64,000 bases of DNA from Phlyctochytrium arcticum (lineage: Eukaryota > Chytridiomycota > Chytridiomycetes > Chytridiales > Chytridiaceae), in NCBI GenBank assembly GCA_025602905.1, contig JAHLKI010000043.1:62001-126000 (forward strand), in the 5' to 3' direction. The notes below the pieces were generated by a model. The model did no database searches. It was not told the DNA's origin and saw only the letters and a program-made list of their open reading frames with translations. This document shows, in pieces, positions 35,201 through 45,956 of this stretch. Position numbers and translations under genes: made by a program. Position 1 is the stretch's first letter, and every line of letters starts with the position of its first letter.

Positions 35201-36400
35201 GATAGTATTGGCATGTTCTATCATGTCTAGGGCAGCAACGAAATCCCCGCTCTCCAGCACAGATTGAATCATGGGTTGACTCTGCCTGATTTCCGTCACC
35301 AAGCGAACGCCGCCATAGAGCATCCCCAAATTCCCGCGCCTCCTTTTGAGTCTCACCACTTCCAATCCCTTCTTAGCCGTGGTGTCCGATAGACTACCCA
35401 ATTTTTGCCGTAACCCCTTTATCTGACTCACGCACGTCTGCGTCTCGTTATGTAACGCCTGCAAATTGGCCAAGGCCGCAAAGAATGATGTCGAGCGGCG
35501 TGAGATTTCTTTTATCAGGTGAACCTCTACAGTATCTAGATAGCCCGAGAGTTTGTCCTGAAGATTCGCGTTCGCAGTTGCAGACTCGGTTGAGACCCCA
35601 GAAGTGATGTCCAGGTTATTGCACACCTGGGCAAACGTGTGCGGATTGCTGAGATTAAATTCTGGCTCGAGAAATATCGCAGGGACTGTCTCTAGAGCCG
35701 CAGCATTGGCGGCCATATTCCTGTTTATCTGTCCAGCAGACTGTCTATTTGCCCCGCTCTTAGATCCTTTGCCTGATCGTGACGTAGAAGCAACACCTAA
35801 GCGTGTGGATATTTCTTCGAGATTCGCGTAGGATGGCGAAGGCTGATCGTTGTGACTGAGCATTGGCGTTCCCTCGGTCGCATTAGCGAGTCCCAGAGCT
35901 CGGTTCAGCTGGTACTTGCCGTATACTTCGGCCAGAGTTTTGACATATGGATCAAATTCGTTGGTTTGAATCTTTCGAATCTGTAACGGTGTGACTGGTG
36001 TGACGCTTTCCATGGTCTTAAAGTTGATTCCCTTCTGACCAGACTTTGGTAGATCATGCGGGTCATTCAGAATCCCCTAAGCGTGAAAGTGCAAGTAAGT
36101 ATGAAGCCACCATCCATGCGGGTGACGGAAACGTACAGAGATGGCATTGGTGCCAATATCACGCGTCGTCCAAACATGTTCATCTTGCGTAGCATCTTCA
36201 ATTGGATTCTCTGGGATCGTGTGCCGCTTCAAGCTCGCCAAATTATCCATAGAGGGAGAGATCCTGGGCTCGCGCGATTGTATGGGCGAGGACCCAATAG
36301 TGGACAGCGGCCGGTCCATGGGCGACGAATACGAGCGTTTGGGTCCCTGGGCATCTTGCTGGGTGTTGCGCGTCCATCCGAGGTTCCCAAACAGGGACAT
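32260..36400 (-). CDS. VPS54: VPS54, GARP tethering complex subunit
   Basis: Large subunit of the Golgi-associated retrograde protein complex that tethers endosome-derived vesicles at the trans-Golgi. Start MSLFGNLGWTRNTQQDAQG at 36400; first intron near 36062-36121 and several more in the C-terminal half. The N-terminal block has VPAIFLEPEFNLSNPHTFAQV and LSGYLDTVEVHLIKEISRRS then FFAALANLQ, matching VPS54's conserved coiled-coil core, followed by QPMIQSVLESGDFVAALDMI. The C-terminal VPS54-like domain has FKLFGATWEFVVGGE-like FQLFGATWEFVVGGEALCG, KAFINRFHEEK, and helical repeats ending in a Gln-rich, Ser-rich tail. All key family regions are present; total length is near 1,000 residues. It starts 373 bp from MBF1 on the other strand. 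Confidence 0.92.
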
Positions 36401-36773
36401 GGCTGGATATGTTTAGTGGGTGAGATCGGTGGGAATTGCCATTGGGCAGCTATAATAGCCGTCGCAAGATGTCTTGCAAATTGGTCATGAAGGTCGGGAT
36501 CGCGAAAATGACAAGCTTGCTTACTCGAGTCATGTGACGAGCAATTGCGCAGTCGCAGCCTTTGCTGCCGCACATTCCACATCATTCTTCAGATCTTCAA
36601 GCTACATCGGACTACTCAACACTTTTCCGCTGCAAAACAATCTCTTTCAAACCCACGACCTACTTCCCCAGATCGTATTACCTTGACCCAAACCACAGAA
36701 TATCGAGAAATCGCTCTTCTGTTTGCTGCATAACTCTTCACCTCACACTTTTACCACACCACAAAACTTCACA

Positions 36774-37348
36774 ATGAGCACTGGTTGGGACGATGTTACC
36801 ATTATCCGCAAGCGCCCAGAGACGATGAAGGCGGTTCGCTCAGAGTCAGCTGTCAATGCGGCCCGCCGAACTGGTGCAGCTATTTCATCAGAAAAGAAGT
36901 CGGTCACCAATGCCAATCACGCCGGTATTGATGCAGGCAAGGCAGCAAAGATTGACAACGAGACTGAGGTAAGGCTCGCTTTCATCAGACCTAGCATGGA
37001 GGGACATGTGTTTTTGGTCTCCAAAAAATGCAGTCCCTCTTGCGGCAACGACATCCCTGCAGTTTTAACTAATTCTGCTTGTCGTTGTTTTTTCATTAGC
37101 AATTTACCGTCGAAAGACTGGGTCTGTCCGTCGCAAAAGCTATCCAGCAAGCTCGGCAAGCAAAGGGCCTGACGCAAAAGGACCTTGCAACTAAGATCAA
37201 TGAAAAGGCCACTGTCGTCAACGAGTACGAAACCGGCCGAGCTCCCAACCCCAATCAGCAAGTACTAGCAAAGATGGAGAAGGTTTTGGGAGTTAAACTT
37301 CGCGGGAAGGATCTTGGTCAGCCGCTAGGCGGCCCAAAGAAGAAGTAA
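36774..37348 (+). CDS. MBF1: Multiprotein bridging factor 1 (MBF1/EDF1)
   Basis: Exons 36774-36968 and 37100-37348 encode 147 residues. The N-terminal MBF1 domain opens [16 protein letters not shown] and includes [15 protein letters not shown]; the C-terminal half is a cro/C1-type helix-turn-helix: [20 protein letters not shown] then [19 protein letters not shown]. It bridges activators with TBP and also binds collided ribosomes to limit frameshifting. The intron lies exactly between the two domains. Length and motifs are canonical. Confidence 0.96.
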
Positions 37349-37615
37349 ATGTGGACTTTGATCGGTCTATCTCCAAAATGTTTGTTTATCTTCAGTCCCA
37401 AGTGAAGAGGTGCGAACTCCCACACGCAGGCAATGAAAAGAGGACCCTGCTACGTGGGATTTCTTATTGGATTTGATACTATCATAATATCATTATTTGC
37501 ATTTTGCTTCTATTTTGTGCGAAGAACCATACATGGAAACAGCAATTGCTCAAAAGCAAGTTACAGTGCGGGAAGTTTGCAGGGCCAGATTCGTTCCCCA
37601 CTGATGCAATGGTGG

Positions 37616-39175
37616 CTAAACCCTTCTTCTTCCTCGCCCTTCGGAGGGGGCATAAGAATTCCGCAAGGATGAACCAAACGAGGCTCTCTGTGGAGAATTC
37701 GGGGCTAGTTGTATTTTTGACCTAGACCCCAGTAGCTGACGCGCCGCCGGGGATAAAGTCGCAATACGCTGCTGTGTCGGGGTGAAGCCCGCTCTCGACA
37801 ACTTTGACTTTTTCGCGGAGTCTGGGGGTGTACGCTGCGATGCTGATGCCGGGGTGTGGTTGCCGGGTGTATTTGCCCACTCGCGCGGAGTTACATTTCC
37901 AAGTCCTGGCGTGGTTATCTTGTTATCAGATGACGGCGGAGCATACGTAGCTTTCTTTCTCAGGCTTTTGGAAGCCTTTTCCGAAAGCATTTTTCCAATC
38001 ACTTCCCGATGCGGGGTTTCTGGCATAGAAAATCCACGTCCTCCATTTCCTCGTCCCTCACCGACATCCACCAGCAGGGGCGTTCCTTCAATTACACCCC
38101 ATGTCATCAAATCAGATGGGTCAACATCTTCGTCAGGTCGAATCACTGGTGTTGAAGGCACAAAAAGGTACTCGTCTGATCGCGAAGGGGTGCGAGCTTC
38201 AGTAGCGGGTAAAAGTCCGGGAGTATCCTTCGCCATATCTCGCCAAACTTGTGTGGTGCGCAGACGGTCCTGTGTTTGTCCCGAGACGAGTATCTTTCGG
38301 CTAACCACCTTGGCATCGAAGCGCGTTGCGCTGTGAGTAATTGACTTTGGGTCCCCCCGGGCACCAACTGCATTGGCTTCCTCCGCCAGGGTCAAGGCTG
38401 CGCCGTCCGGAACATACATGAGAGAGTTTACAGCCTCGTACTTCCACGTTTCCACAGGCTTTGGCATCCGATCTCTTGCCTCTCCTTCCTCGATGAGATT
38501 CATTGCCCCGGCTGCAGGGCCCAACTCCAATTTGAGTTGCTTAGATTCCTTGTCCAAAATCCAATTGTACCGCTTCTGACGATCGTCATTTGACTTGTCT
38601 AGAATTTTGGAAAACGACGCATTGTCCTCGCTGGTATATTTATGCTGGAACACATCGAGAGACATGTTTGTGCTCAGCTTTTCTTTTGATGGCGATATTT
38701 CCATGTCCGCCCCTCCTTCTGCCACAGATCGAATACTCTGTGGCGTCCCTGTAACTAAATCGTCCCTCCAACCAGCTTCCTTAATAAGTGGTGTTATACC
38801 GGTTACCCTTGGGGTAGCCTTTTCCGGTGTTTCTGCTCCTGCCGCAGTTGATTTGCGCTTGCTCTGCAGCTGCCTCAATTCTCCGCCCACTTGCCGTGCC
38901 CGAAAGTAGTCGTCCTCCTGAACAGCATCCAGAAAATCGCTCTGTAATCTCAGTTTCTTCAAAGTGGGGAAGAAGTCCCGCTCAATAATGTCGGAAACGG
39001 CTTCCACATAGTCGTCCTCCTCCAGAACCTCGGGATTCCACCGAGGTCGTTTTGCTGTTATGTACGCATCCGAAGCCGTGATTAAAGACGTAGACTGTTG
39101 CCGGGTAGCTAAAGCTCGCAGGGATTCCGGTTGCAACAGTGGTTCAGTCGTTGAAGTCGAGGGTGTCTGTGTCAT
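37616..39175 (-). CDS. ESS2: Splicing-associated nuclear protein ESS2 (DGCR14/Es2)
   Basis: Single-exon frame of about 519 residues from the ATG at 39175 (MTQTPSTSTTEPLL). The Es2 family signature is present: EEDDYVEAVSDIIERDFFPTL near the N-terminus, SLDVFQHKYTSEDNASFSKI in the middle, ETWKYEAVNSLMYVPDG, THSATRF, and MTWGVIEGTPLLVD, then a basic Ser/Thr/Pro-rich C-terminus with several S/T-P sites. ESS2 associates with the spliceosomal C complex and influences 5' splice-site choice. Absence of introns contrasts with its neighbours. Confidence 0.9.
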   Translation of the reverse strand: MTQTPSTSTTEPLLQPESLRALATRQQSTSLITASDAYITAKRPRWNPEVLEEDDYVEAVSDIIERDFFPTLKKLRLQSDFLDAVQEDDYFRARQVGGELRQLQSKRKSTAAGAETPEKATPRVTGITPLIKEAGWRDDLVTGTPQSIRSVAEGGADMEISPSKEKLSTNMSLDVFQHKYTSEDNASFSKILDKSNDDRQKRYNWILDKESKQLKLELGPAAGAMNLIEEGEARDRMPKPVETWKYEAVNSLMYVPDGAALTLAEEANAVGARGDPKSITHSATRFDAKVVSRKILVSGQTQDRLRTTQVWRDMAKDTPGLLPATEARTPSRSDEYLFVPSTPVIRPDEDVDPSDLMTWGVIEGTPLLVDVGEGRGNGGRGFSMPETPHREVIGKMLSEKASKSLRKKATYAPPSSDNKITTPGLGNVTPREWANTPGNHTPASASQRTPPDSAKKSKLSRAGFTPTQQRIATLSPAARQLLGSRSKIQLAPNSPQRASFGSSLRNSYAPSEGRGRRRV

Positions 39176-39451
39176 TTGTGTAATATAGATGTCAGTGTCG
39201 AATGATAATTCAAAGCGAATTTCCACCGCCGCAGCTGGGCGTCGCTGACAACACAACAGTGACAAGGTCCACCACAATTAACGTCTTCCCCAACAAGAAA
39301 GACAAAGGGACGCAAACATCAATAATACTCTCAGCTACATATATATCAAGCTGCAAATCCTCGACGGCCTCGCTATCAAACAAAGATTGTCACCACCCTG
39401 GTATACCGCGATATTCAATAGTCTCTTCCTGCCTTCGCCGCGCGTTGAAGT

Positions 39452-41298
39452 ATGGAAGCGACTCGCGCTTGGCTACGAGGTGTTCTTGGACCGGTTAGTC
39501 TCGAACGGAATTCTCTCGTTCAGCCTACTTTGCGTCTGTTTGCTATGATGCTTCCTTGTGGTGCATACTGACCCAGTCCTGCCTGCAGTATGCCAACCGC
39601 GATCGAGTTTTCCGTGATGCCGATACGGTGCTGGTCAATCACAACGGCCTAGCGCCAAAGACAGACACATACAGTATGTAAGATCCATGGGGTCTATGAG
39701 CAGGTCATTCATTGAATTCCACTCTTAGCACACGAGGATGGGCGGACCGTCGTTCTGCTCTGTTTACACGGAACCATACCCATCAAGTTCCGGAATGTCA
39801 CATACAACATCCCAATAGCCATATGGGTCCCATATTCATATCCCTCTCAACCCCCCATATGCTTTGTCTCCCCAACAACCAGTATGCTCGTTCGGGCTAG
39901 TAAGCATGTTGATCTGAGCGGAAAAATCTACCACCCCTATTTGGCCTACTGGCACATGAACAGCGAGGTATGGCAGGAGTTCCGTGTTGATTGCCACAAC
40001 ATCTGATCAATGCTCTTTAAGGAGTCGCATATGTTGAACTTTGTCCGCATTCTGCAAGAGATTTTTGCCATGGAGCCGCCAGTCTACACTAAACCAAGCG
40101 GGGCGACCCAACTGCCATCTCAACAACAGCAGCTTCAACCACAGGGAGCGATAGGTGGTCAAATTATGTCACCCCCGGGACCGCTCCAGACCGGGCCTCA
40201 GCAACAAGCACCCCTATCTCAATCACAACAATTGGCACCGACAAATTTCCCTCCCGCCCAACGACCCTCTTCCCATGCTCAATCTAACAGCCCATCCAAT
40301 GGCTTCTATCATGGGTCTGCTCAGCCGCTCGCTATGCCCGATCCTCGACGACATGCCTCAACTTCTCCTAACCCGGGCGGTCAACCCCCACCACTTCCAC
40401 CACCACCCACCTACGCCAATCGCAGTGACAGTCCGGCCCAACAATCAAATCCACAGCAACATTACAACCAAGTTCAATCCCTTCCCCATCATCTTCCCCA
40501 ACCGCAACGTTCGCAGAGTACACCGCCACCGCCAATACCAGGGAAGATTCTCGCTGGGCAACCACAACAGGCGATATATCACCAAACTCCACAACAAATA
40601 GCGTATCAAGCAGCTTTGGACGAGCGAAGCGCGCGCTTGAAGACGGGCCGTGAAATTGTTCGTGATAAATTAAGAACCAAACAGCGAGAAATAAACTCTA
40701 CTTTGCCGGTCGAAGTTGAACGGTTGCTGAGTGTAAACAAAAGCCTGAGAGAAGGCGAGAGTCGGGTTGGTAATATAGTTACACAACTACGGGAGGAGGA
40801 GGTATGGCTTTGGTGAATCCAGCAGGTTGGCATCGGTGACTGAAGCATTTCGCGTTTAGGATAAGGTCCGCAAAGCGATTCTCCTACTGCAAGAGAAGAA
40901 TGAGCAACTTCAGTCTCAAGTTGAGCTGATTCAGCAGCAAGCAGATGTCAACGTGGACGAAGTTGTACTTGGATCAGCCGTAGTTTACAATCAGTAAGCT
41001 CTGGACTGTGTTATTCGTGGACTAGCCGTTGGTTAACTGTAAACTGTAGGCTTTTTGACGTTGTGGCGGATGATCACGCCATTGACGATACGCTGTACTA
41101 CTTGGGCAAGGCCTTGGATGCGGAGAGGGTGGAACCAGCGATATACCTGAAGGTATGTTGACGTCTAATGCTTCTGATACGTGTTACTTATTGACTGCTT
41201 GCAAACAGCACGTGCGAAATCTTGCCCGCGAACAATTTTTGAAGCGGGCATTGGTCAAGAAGATACGGCAACAGGTTGGGCTCGTTAATGCTGTCTAA
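39452..41298 (+). CDS. TSG101: ESCRT-I subunit TSG101/VPS23
   Basis: ESCRT-I core protein that binds ubiquitinated cargo for multivesicular-body sorting. Start MEATRAWLRGVLGP at 39452; about seven exons. UEV domain: VLLCLHGTIPIKFRNVTYNI, PIAIWVPYSYPSQPPICFV, SKHVDLSGKIYHPYLAYW, NFVRILQEIFAMEPPVY; like other family members it lacks the E2 catalytic Cys environment. A long Pro/Gln-rich linker follows (about 40090-40600), then a coiled coil (LDERSARLKTGREIVRDKL onward) and the steadiness box near the C-terminus (DDTLYYLGKALDAERVEP...HVRNLAREQFLKRALVKKI). The Pro-rich linker probably binds ALIX/Bro1-type partners. It converges on COQ2 with 76 bp between stops. Confidence 0.94.
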
Positions 41299-41374
41299 TT
41301 ATGTACAAGCTACAGTCAAATTATCTAGATATCTATCTAACAATGTACATGAATCGAACGCTGTTTTGAATCTC

Positions 41375-42882
41375 TTAGCTAGATTTCGTGTCCTTTGCGT
41401 TCTCCGTTTCGGTTGCTAGTGCCTCATCAAGATAGCGCTGATAGAGTACATCGGCAAGAATGCCACTAAACACAATACCACCCAGTGTAGCATTTGACCT
41501 AAACTTCTTGGCTGCGTCGGAAGGGTTGTCTACCTCAAGAGTTGATATCTGCCAACTCAGGTGTGCAGCGGCTCCGCCGACGGAAATGGCATAAAAAGGT
41601 AAACCTTGCGCATTCATGTAACCAGCCAAAGCCAAGAAGGTCACCGTAGATGCGGAAAAGCCAGAAAGCCAGAGCTTGGCATTGTCCCCAAATCGAAGAG
41701 CTGTGGACTTGACACCAGCCTTCACGTCATCGGCCTTATCCTGCAAGAAACCGTTAGTGCCCCGCTATATGGCTCTCAAGAAACATCTACACGCTGTATC
41801 TCACCTGCAGTGCATATATTGAATCGTACACCAGCGTCCAACATACCCCTGCAGCATAAAGAGGAAGACAGACAGCCCAGTTGCATGTACCTAGCATGGC
41901 AGACCATCCCAACAAAGCACCATAGTTGAATGCCAGACCTAGTACTGCTTGGGGCCAGTATGTAATGCGTTTCATCAGCGGATAGGAGACAACAAGACTT
42001 AAAGATGCAGCTCCGAGGAAAATGCTGGCAATTTGCTTGTCACTATGCTAGTCCCGCTAAATATTTTTCAACAAAGGCGTACCTGTACCAATTCAGCTGC
42101 ATGAGCACGGCCAAACCGACACTTAGTTGACAACCAAGGAAAACAAAGGCATCCGCTGTTGTTAGCGTTCCAGCAGCCAATGGCCGAGCCCTTGTTCTCC
42201 ATACCTGCGATAAGGAAGACTATTAAGCCTTGCGGTGTCAGGACGGTTGATAAACAAAGCGGACCTTCTTGTCAATATCTTGATCCCACATATCGTTGAT
42301 AGTGCATCCGGCTCCGCGCATAACCAGCGCCCCAGCCCCAAACAAACCAAGATACCAGGCTGTCGTTGACAGTGGAATCACTCCTGCATACGCCGCCATC
42401 CCAATGGACCATGAACACGGTAGTAGCAAAAGGTATGTGCCAGCAGGCTTATCCACCCGCATCAAGTGGAGGTAAGGCTGAGTCCTACGGGGCATTTTGT
42501 CGATCCAAGAAGGCGGAAGCGTTGGTTGCCTTCTGGCTACCCCGTCAAGTTGGGGGGTGGGGGCGTTGACAAGGGCAGGTTGTACGGCGGGTTTGGTTGC
42601 AGTGAAACGCACCACTAGCAAATTCACTGATAGTGGTAGGTTACGGGAATGCCGTACAGGTGCCATCGCACATATCCGTGGACGTGAAAGCACATAGTTG
42701 GGACGGGCATTGAGAAGGCCCTTTCCGGCTTTAAGGCGAATCATTTCAGTGGATCCCGGCCAGCTTTGCCAAATCCACCAGATCCCACCGGAGCAAGTGG
42801 AAAGTCCGCTCCGTTGTGGTAGTAACAGCACAAGTGGCACAGCAGATCGAAGCTGGGCGAGACTGGCGAGCTTGGAAAGCAT
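41375..42882 (-). CDS. COQ2: 4-hydroxybenzoate polyprenyltransferase, mitochondrial (COQ2)
   Basis: UbiA-family prenyltransferase of the inner mitochondrial membrane; attaches the polyprenyl tail to 4-hydroxybenzoate in ubiquinone synthesis. From the ATG at 42882 ([20 protein letters not shown]) the N-terminal 130 residues are basic and hydroxylated, consistent with a presequence. The first Asp-rich motif is [13 protein letters not shown] and the second [26 protein letters not shown] follows the first. About eight to nine hydrophobic helices are seen. Introns fall near 42212-42265, 42027-42082 and 41737-41806. Both Mg-diphosphate-binding motifs are intact. Its start codon lies only 50 bp from the divergent start of uL3m. 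Confidence 0.94.
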
Positions 42883-42932
42883 TGCGAAATTGCAACTTTT
42901 GACCGAGGCTGCTAGCACCTTACCTGTGCAAA
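42883..42932. promoter_or_regulatory. Very short bidirectional region between COQ2 and uL3m
   Basis: Only 50 bases separate two divergent start codons, so promoters and 5' UTRs must overlap each other or the opposite gene. Both products are mitochondrial, so shared regulation is plausible. No motif is named. Confidence 0.55.
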
Positions 42933-44288
42933 ATGTCGGGAGCCATGCTGCGAACAACGCTCGTAAGGCGAACGCTTTCTGTTTGTAGCAATTCTTCAAG
43001 ACTGTCCGCCGTTTGCACCACCTCCACTTCCTGCTCATCTTTGCGTTCGCAACGTCGATTTGCCCGTACCGCACCTACTTCTTCCTCCTCCACCACCCGG
43101 ACGTCCCGACCCGGCTTGCGCCATTTGGAAGCCCCTCCCCCTGCCCAGTTTCCCGTATCAGATGGCTCAGGACCGGCCCCATCTTTAAAATGGACTCCGC
43201 AAAGTATGCGAACTGGAGTAGTAGGATTAAAGCGGGGAATGACGGCCTTGTGGGATGAATGGGGAGTTCTGACACCAGTCACTGTCTTGCAGGTGGGTTA
43301 CTTCCGCCAAGGAGGATATAGGCCATGTACCAGATCACTAACCCTTTGTGCAGATTGTTGATTGTGAGGTTATTCGAACGCGATGGCACGGAGGAATGGG
43401 ATCGTATCTGGTGGAAGTAGGCGCGGTCAATCAGCCGAAACTTCACCGTGTCACGAAACCTATTTTGTTTCATTACCGCCGATGGACAATCAAGCCCAAG
43501 CGGAAATTGTCTGGATTTCCAGTCTCACCAGATGCATGTTTATCCACCGGTAGGATCCGTATTTTACCCCTTGGCTGTGAGAAACATACTCATTTTTCAA
43601 TGCAACACCAGGCACGAAACTTCTTGCTGCTCATTTCGTTCCGGGTCAATTCGTTGATTGCCAGGCAAAATCGTGAGTATAAATAAACCACCACCTGTCC
43701 AAAATGGGCCTATAACTGACCGGTCGGCATAGAACTGCAAAGGGTTTCCAGGGTGCCATGAAACGATGGAACTTCAAAGGACAGCCTGCATCACACGGTG
43801 TTTCCCTAGCGCATCGTGCCTTGGGATCTACTGGTAACCGAAAAGTATGAAGCTAGCGAAAAGTCCGCAATCACAATGTTTTAAAATGTTGTTTTAGGAT
43901 CCTGGACGGGTTTGGAAAGGCAAGAAGATGGCGGGTAACATGGGAAATGATACAGTCACCGTACAGAACCTCCGAGTAAGACCACATAAGCAATCTAAGT
44001 GCGGAAAATGTGGCATACTGACATCAATAACTTTAGGTCATGAAGGTAGATAACGAGAAAAACCTCGTTTACGTTAAGGGTGCCGTCCCCGGGACTGACG
44101 ATCGCTATGTGCGCATCCGCGATGCAGTCAAGAAGGGATGGTACAACAAGACGTTTCCTCCAGGATCTGAGGTTCCATTCCCAACGTTCCTTGGCAATGT
44201 CAAATCTTTACCTCGTGAACTCGTACCAAATCCACCGCCAACTGACGCCGTCGATCCGTTCTCGCGCCAGCGACGTGAAAAGGCTTGA
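42933..44288 (+). CDS. MRPL3: Mitochondrial large-subunit ribosomal protein uL3m (MRPL3/MRPL9)
   Basis: Six or seven exons. [20 protein letters not shown] begins an Arg/Ser-rich presequence. The uL3 fold follows: [106 protein letters not shown]. Phases require that the exon ending NRK (donor GTATGA after 43840s) join DPGRVW. The KGFQG...GxxxSHG segment is the ribosomal peptidyl-transferase-proximal loop of uL3. About 340 bases without a gene separate its stop from the next gene's stop. Confidence 0.92.
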
Positions 44289-44631
44289 TTACCCATTAAT
44301 TTATGTCCATTGTTCAAATACTACATTCTTGCATTACACCATTTTTCGGATATGATGTTATTGTCCATGGTCTGTGACAGACGTTTGTCACTTAGCACTA
44401 CCTACTCTCTTCCAAAATTCCAATATCTGAATACGATCTCGAATACGATTTCGGAAGCCCTTGAGGGAGGAAGGAACAGAGAATAATAGGTGTATGTGTA
44501 ATAGATTGCGGTCCCGGCGAAAGCTCAGCGCTCCGGCAACCGGACGCATCTTCATAGAGTATTGCTTATTCGTCAATGCGATCAATCAGTGCCAGACATG
44601 CTTTTTTCATGGCGCTACTTTCATCATGCTC

Positions 44632-45701
44632 CTATTGGGAAAGCTGTAAAGTCATCGACAAGCGTAGCAGATCCCACATCGTGCACCCACCTTACTAATC
44701 TTGGATGAACGTTTTTTAGAACCATCAACTCGGCCTTCCATCTGTTTGAGTACCAGCTGCGCACCCTTTTGTCGTTCAGCCACTAAATAACAAGTGAGTC
44801 TTGGAGGCCAAATCCAATATTGGGTAGTATAGGAAAGCAAACATACTTAGCGTCTTGGACTCTTCGCCAAATTCAGTTCCGGCGGTACGAATCTGCTCCA
44901 TCACACTGTCCAATTCCTCTAGTGCTGATTTCATTGCACTTTTGTGACTCTCTATTGTGATCGCCATCTTTTGCAGTACAGTATGCTGGTGAGCGGTTAG
45001 TGCGGAGCAAGTAGTGCTATGACTGTCGACCGCTGGAACGCTATCACAATCTTCGTTATGAGTTGTCCAAGACTACCCGCTTACTGACTTACTATTTGGA
45101 TTCTTGGTTTCTCAGAAATGTATCCAAATTTGTGACTGTTTGCGCAAGGCGCCCCTCGAGAATAGAGTCGACTCGCTTAATCTCTTCCTGTGCTAGATGC
45201 TTGTAATAGCCTAGATTGGAGGTTCGTGTCATTCAAAGATTAGACGTTGGTACATATGAAGAGTACGCACGGTCTGCTGCTACGGCAAGTTGCAAGACTT
45301 CACCACTGCCAAACCATCAGTCAGAATTGGTGCATTGCTAGTGTATGATGGGAAGGAACCGACTCATCTTCATCTTCCGAGTCACTTTCATCCTCTCGAA
45401 CGTCCAAATTAACTCGTCGTCGATTTCGATCGTGCCCAAAGTTTGTCGAGGGTCCGGTTTCATCAAACTTTAACAAGCGGTTCACTTCCTGAGGTTGCTG
45501 TTGCTGTGGGGAGATGCCGTAAAACCGGAATGCGTCTGAGGATCGATGATGTGTTGATAGCGAGGGTAGAGGAAAAGTTCCGTCTGTGGGAAGAGTCAAG
45601 TCAGTCTTTGGGCCATAAGGATCTTCTTCGATAGTACCAGCGAAAATGAGATGCTTCTTGGTCGCTGAAGGCGCTGGAGTTGGAAGTCCTGCTGCCTGCA
45701 T
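44632..45701 (-). CDS. Coiled-coil protein, unrecognised family, with candidate 10-nt microexon
   Basis: Start MQAAGLPTPAPSATKKHLIF at 45701, stop after ISKLSQ at 44632. Exon 1 is disordered with an acidic end (DESDSEDEDE). Downstream exons give SGEVLQLAVAADRYYKHLAQ, EEIKRVDSILEGRLAQTVTN and MAITIESHKSAMKSALEELD...GAQLVLKQMEGRVDG, a heptad-like helical region of about 120 residues. Phases on either side of the interval 44980-45070 disagree unless a 10-nt microexon (45031-45040) is included, which then restores the frame. No domain name can be given. Heptad content suggests a complex subunit such as a kinetochore or lysosome-positioning component, but that is speculation. Confidence 0.6.
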
Positions 45702-45956
45702 ATTTTGGGCTGTCCACAGGTATCCGGTATCCTAAACGTAGCTCTTTTTGATCGGCAAACCCGAAATTGCCGAGCCTCGCGTGGGAATTTGGGAGATGGT
45801 GGCTATGCAATTCATCGCGGCAGGTTGTGCTGTTTCAGCCTGTTTGAAGTTTCTGGAGTGTGACTATTGTACGAAATCTTTGAAAGGCACACATAACAGG
45901 ATCTTTCTGAACAGTCCTACTCTATAGAGTTCTCGTACCAATCACTGCATCCGAAA

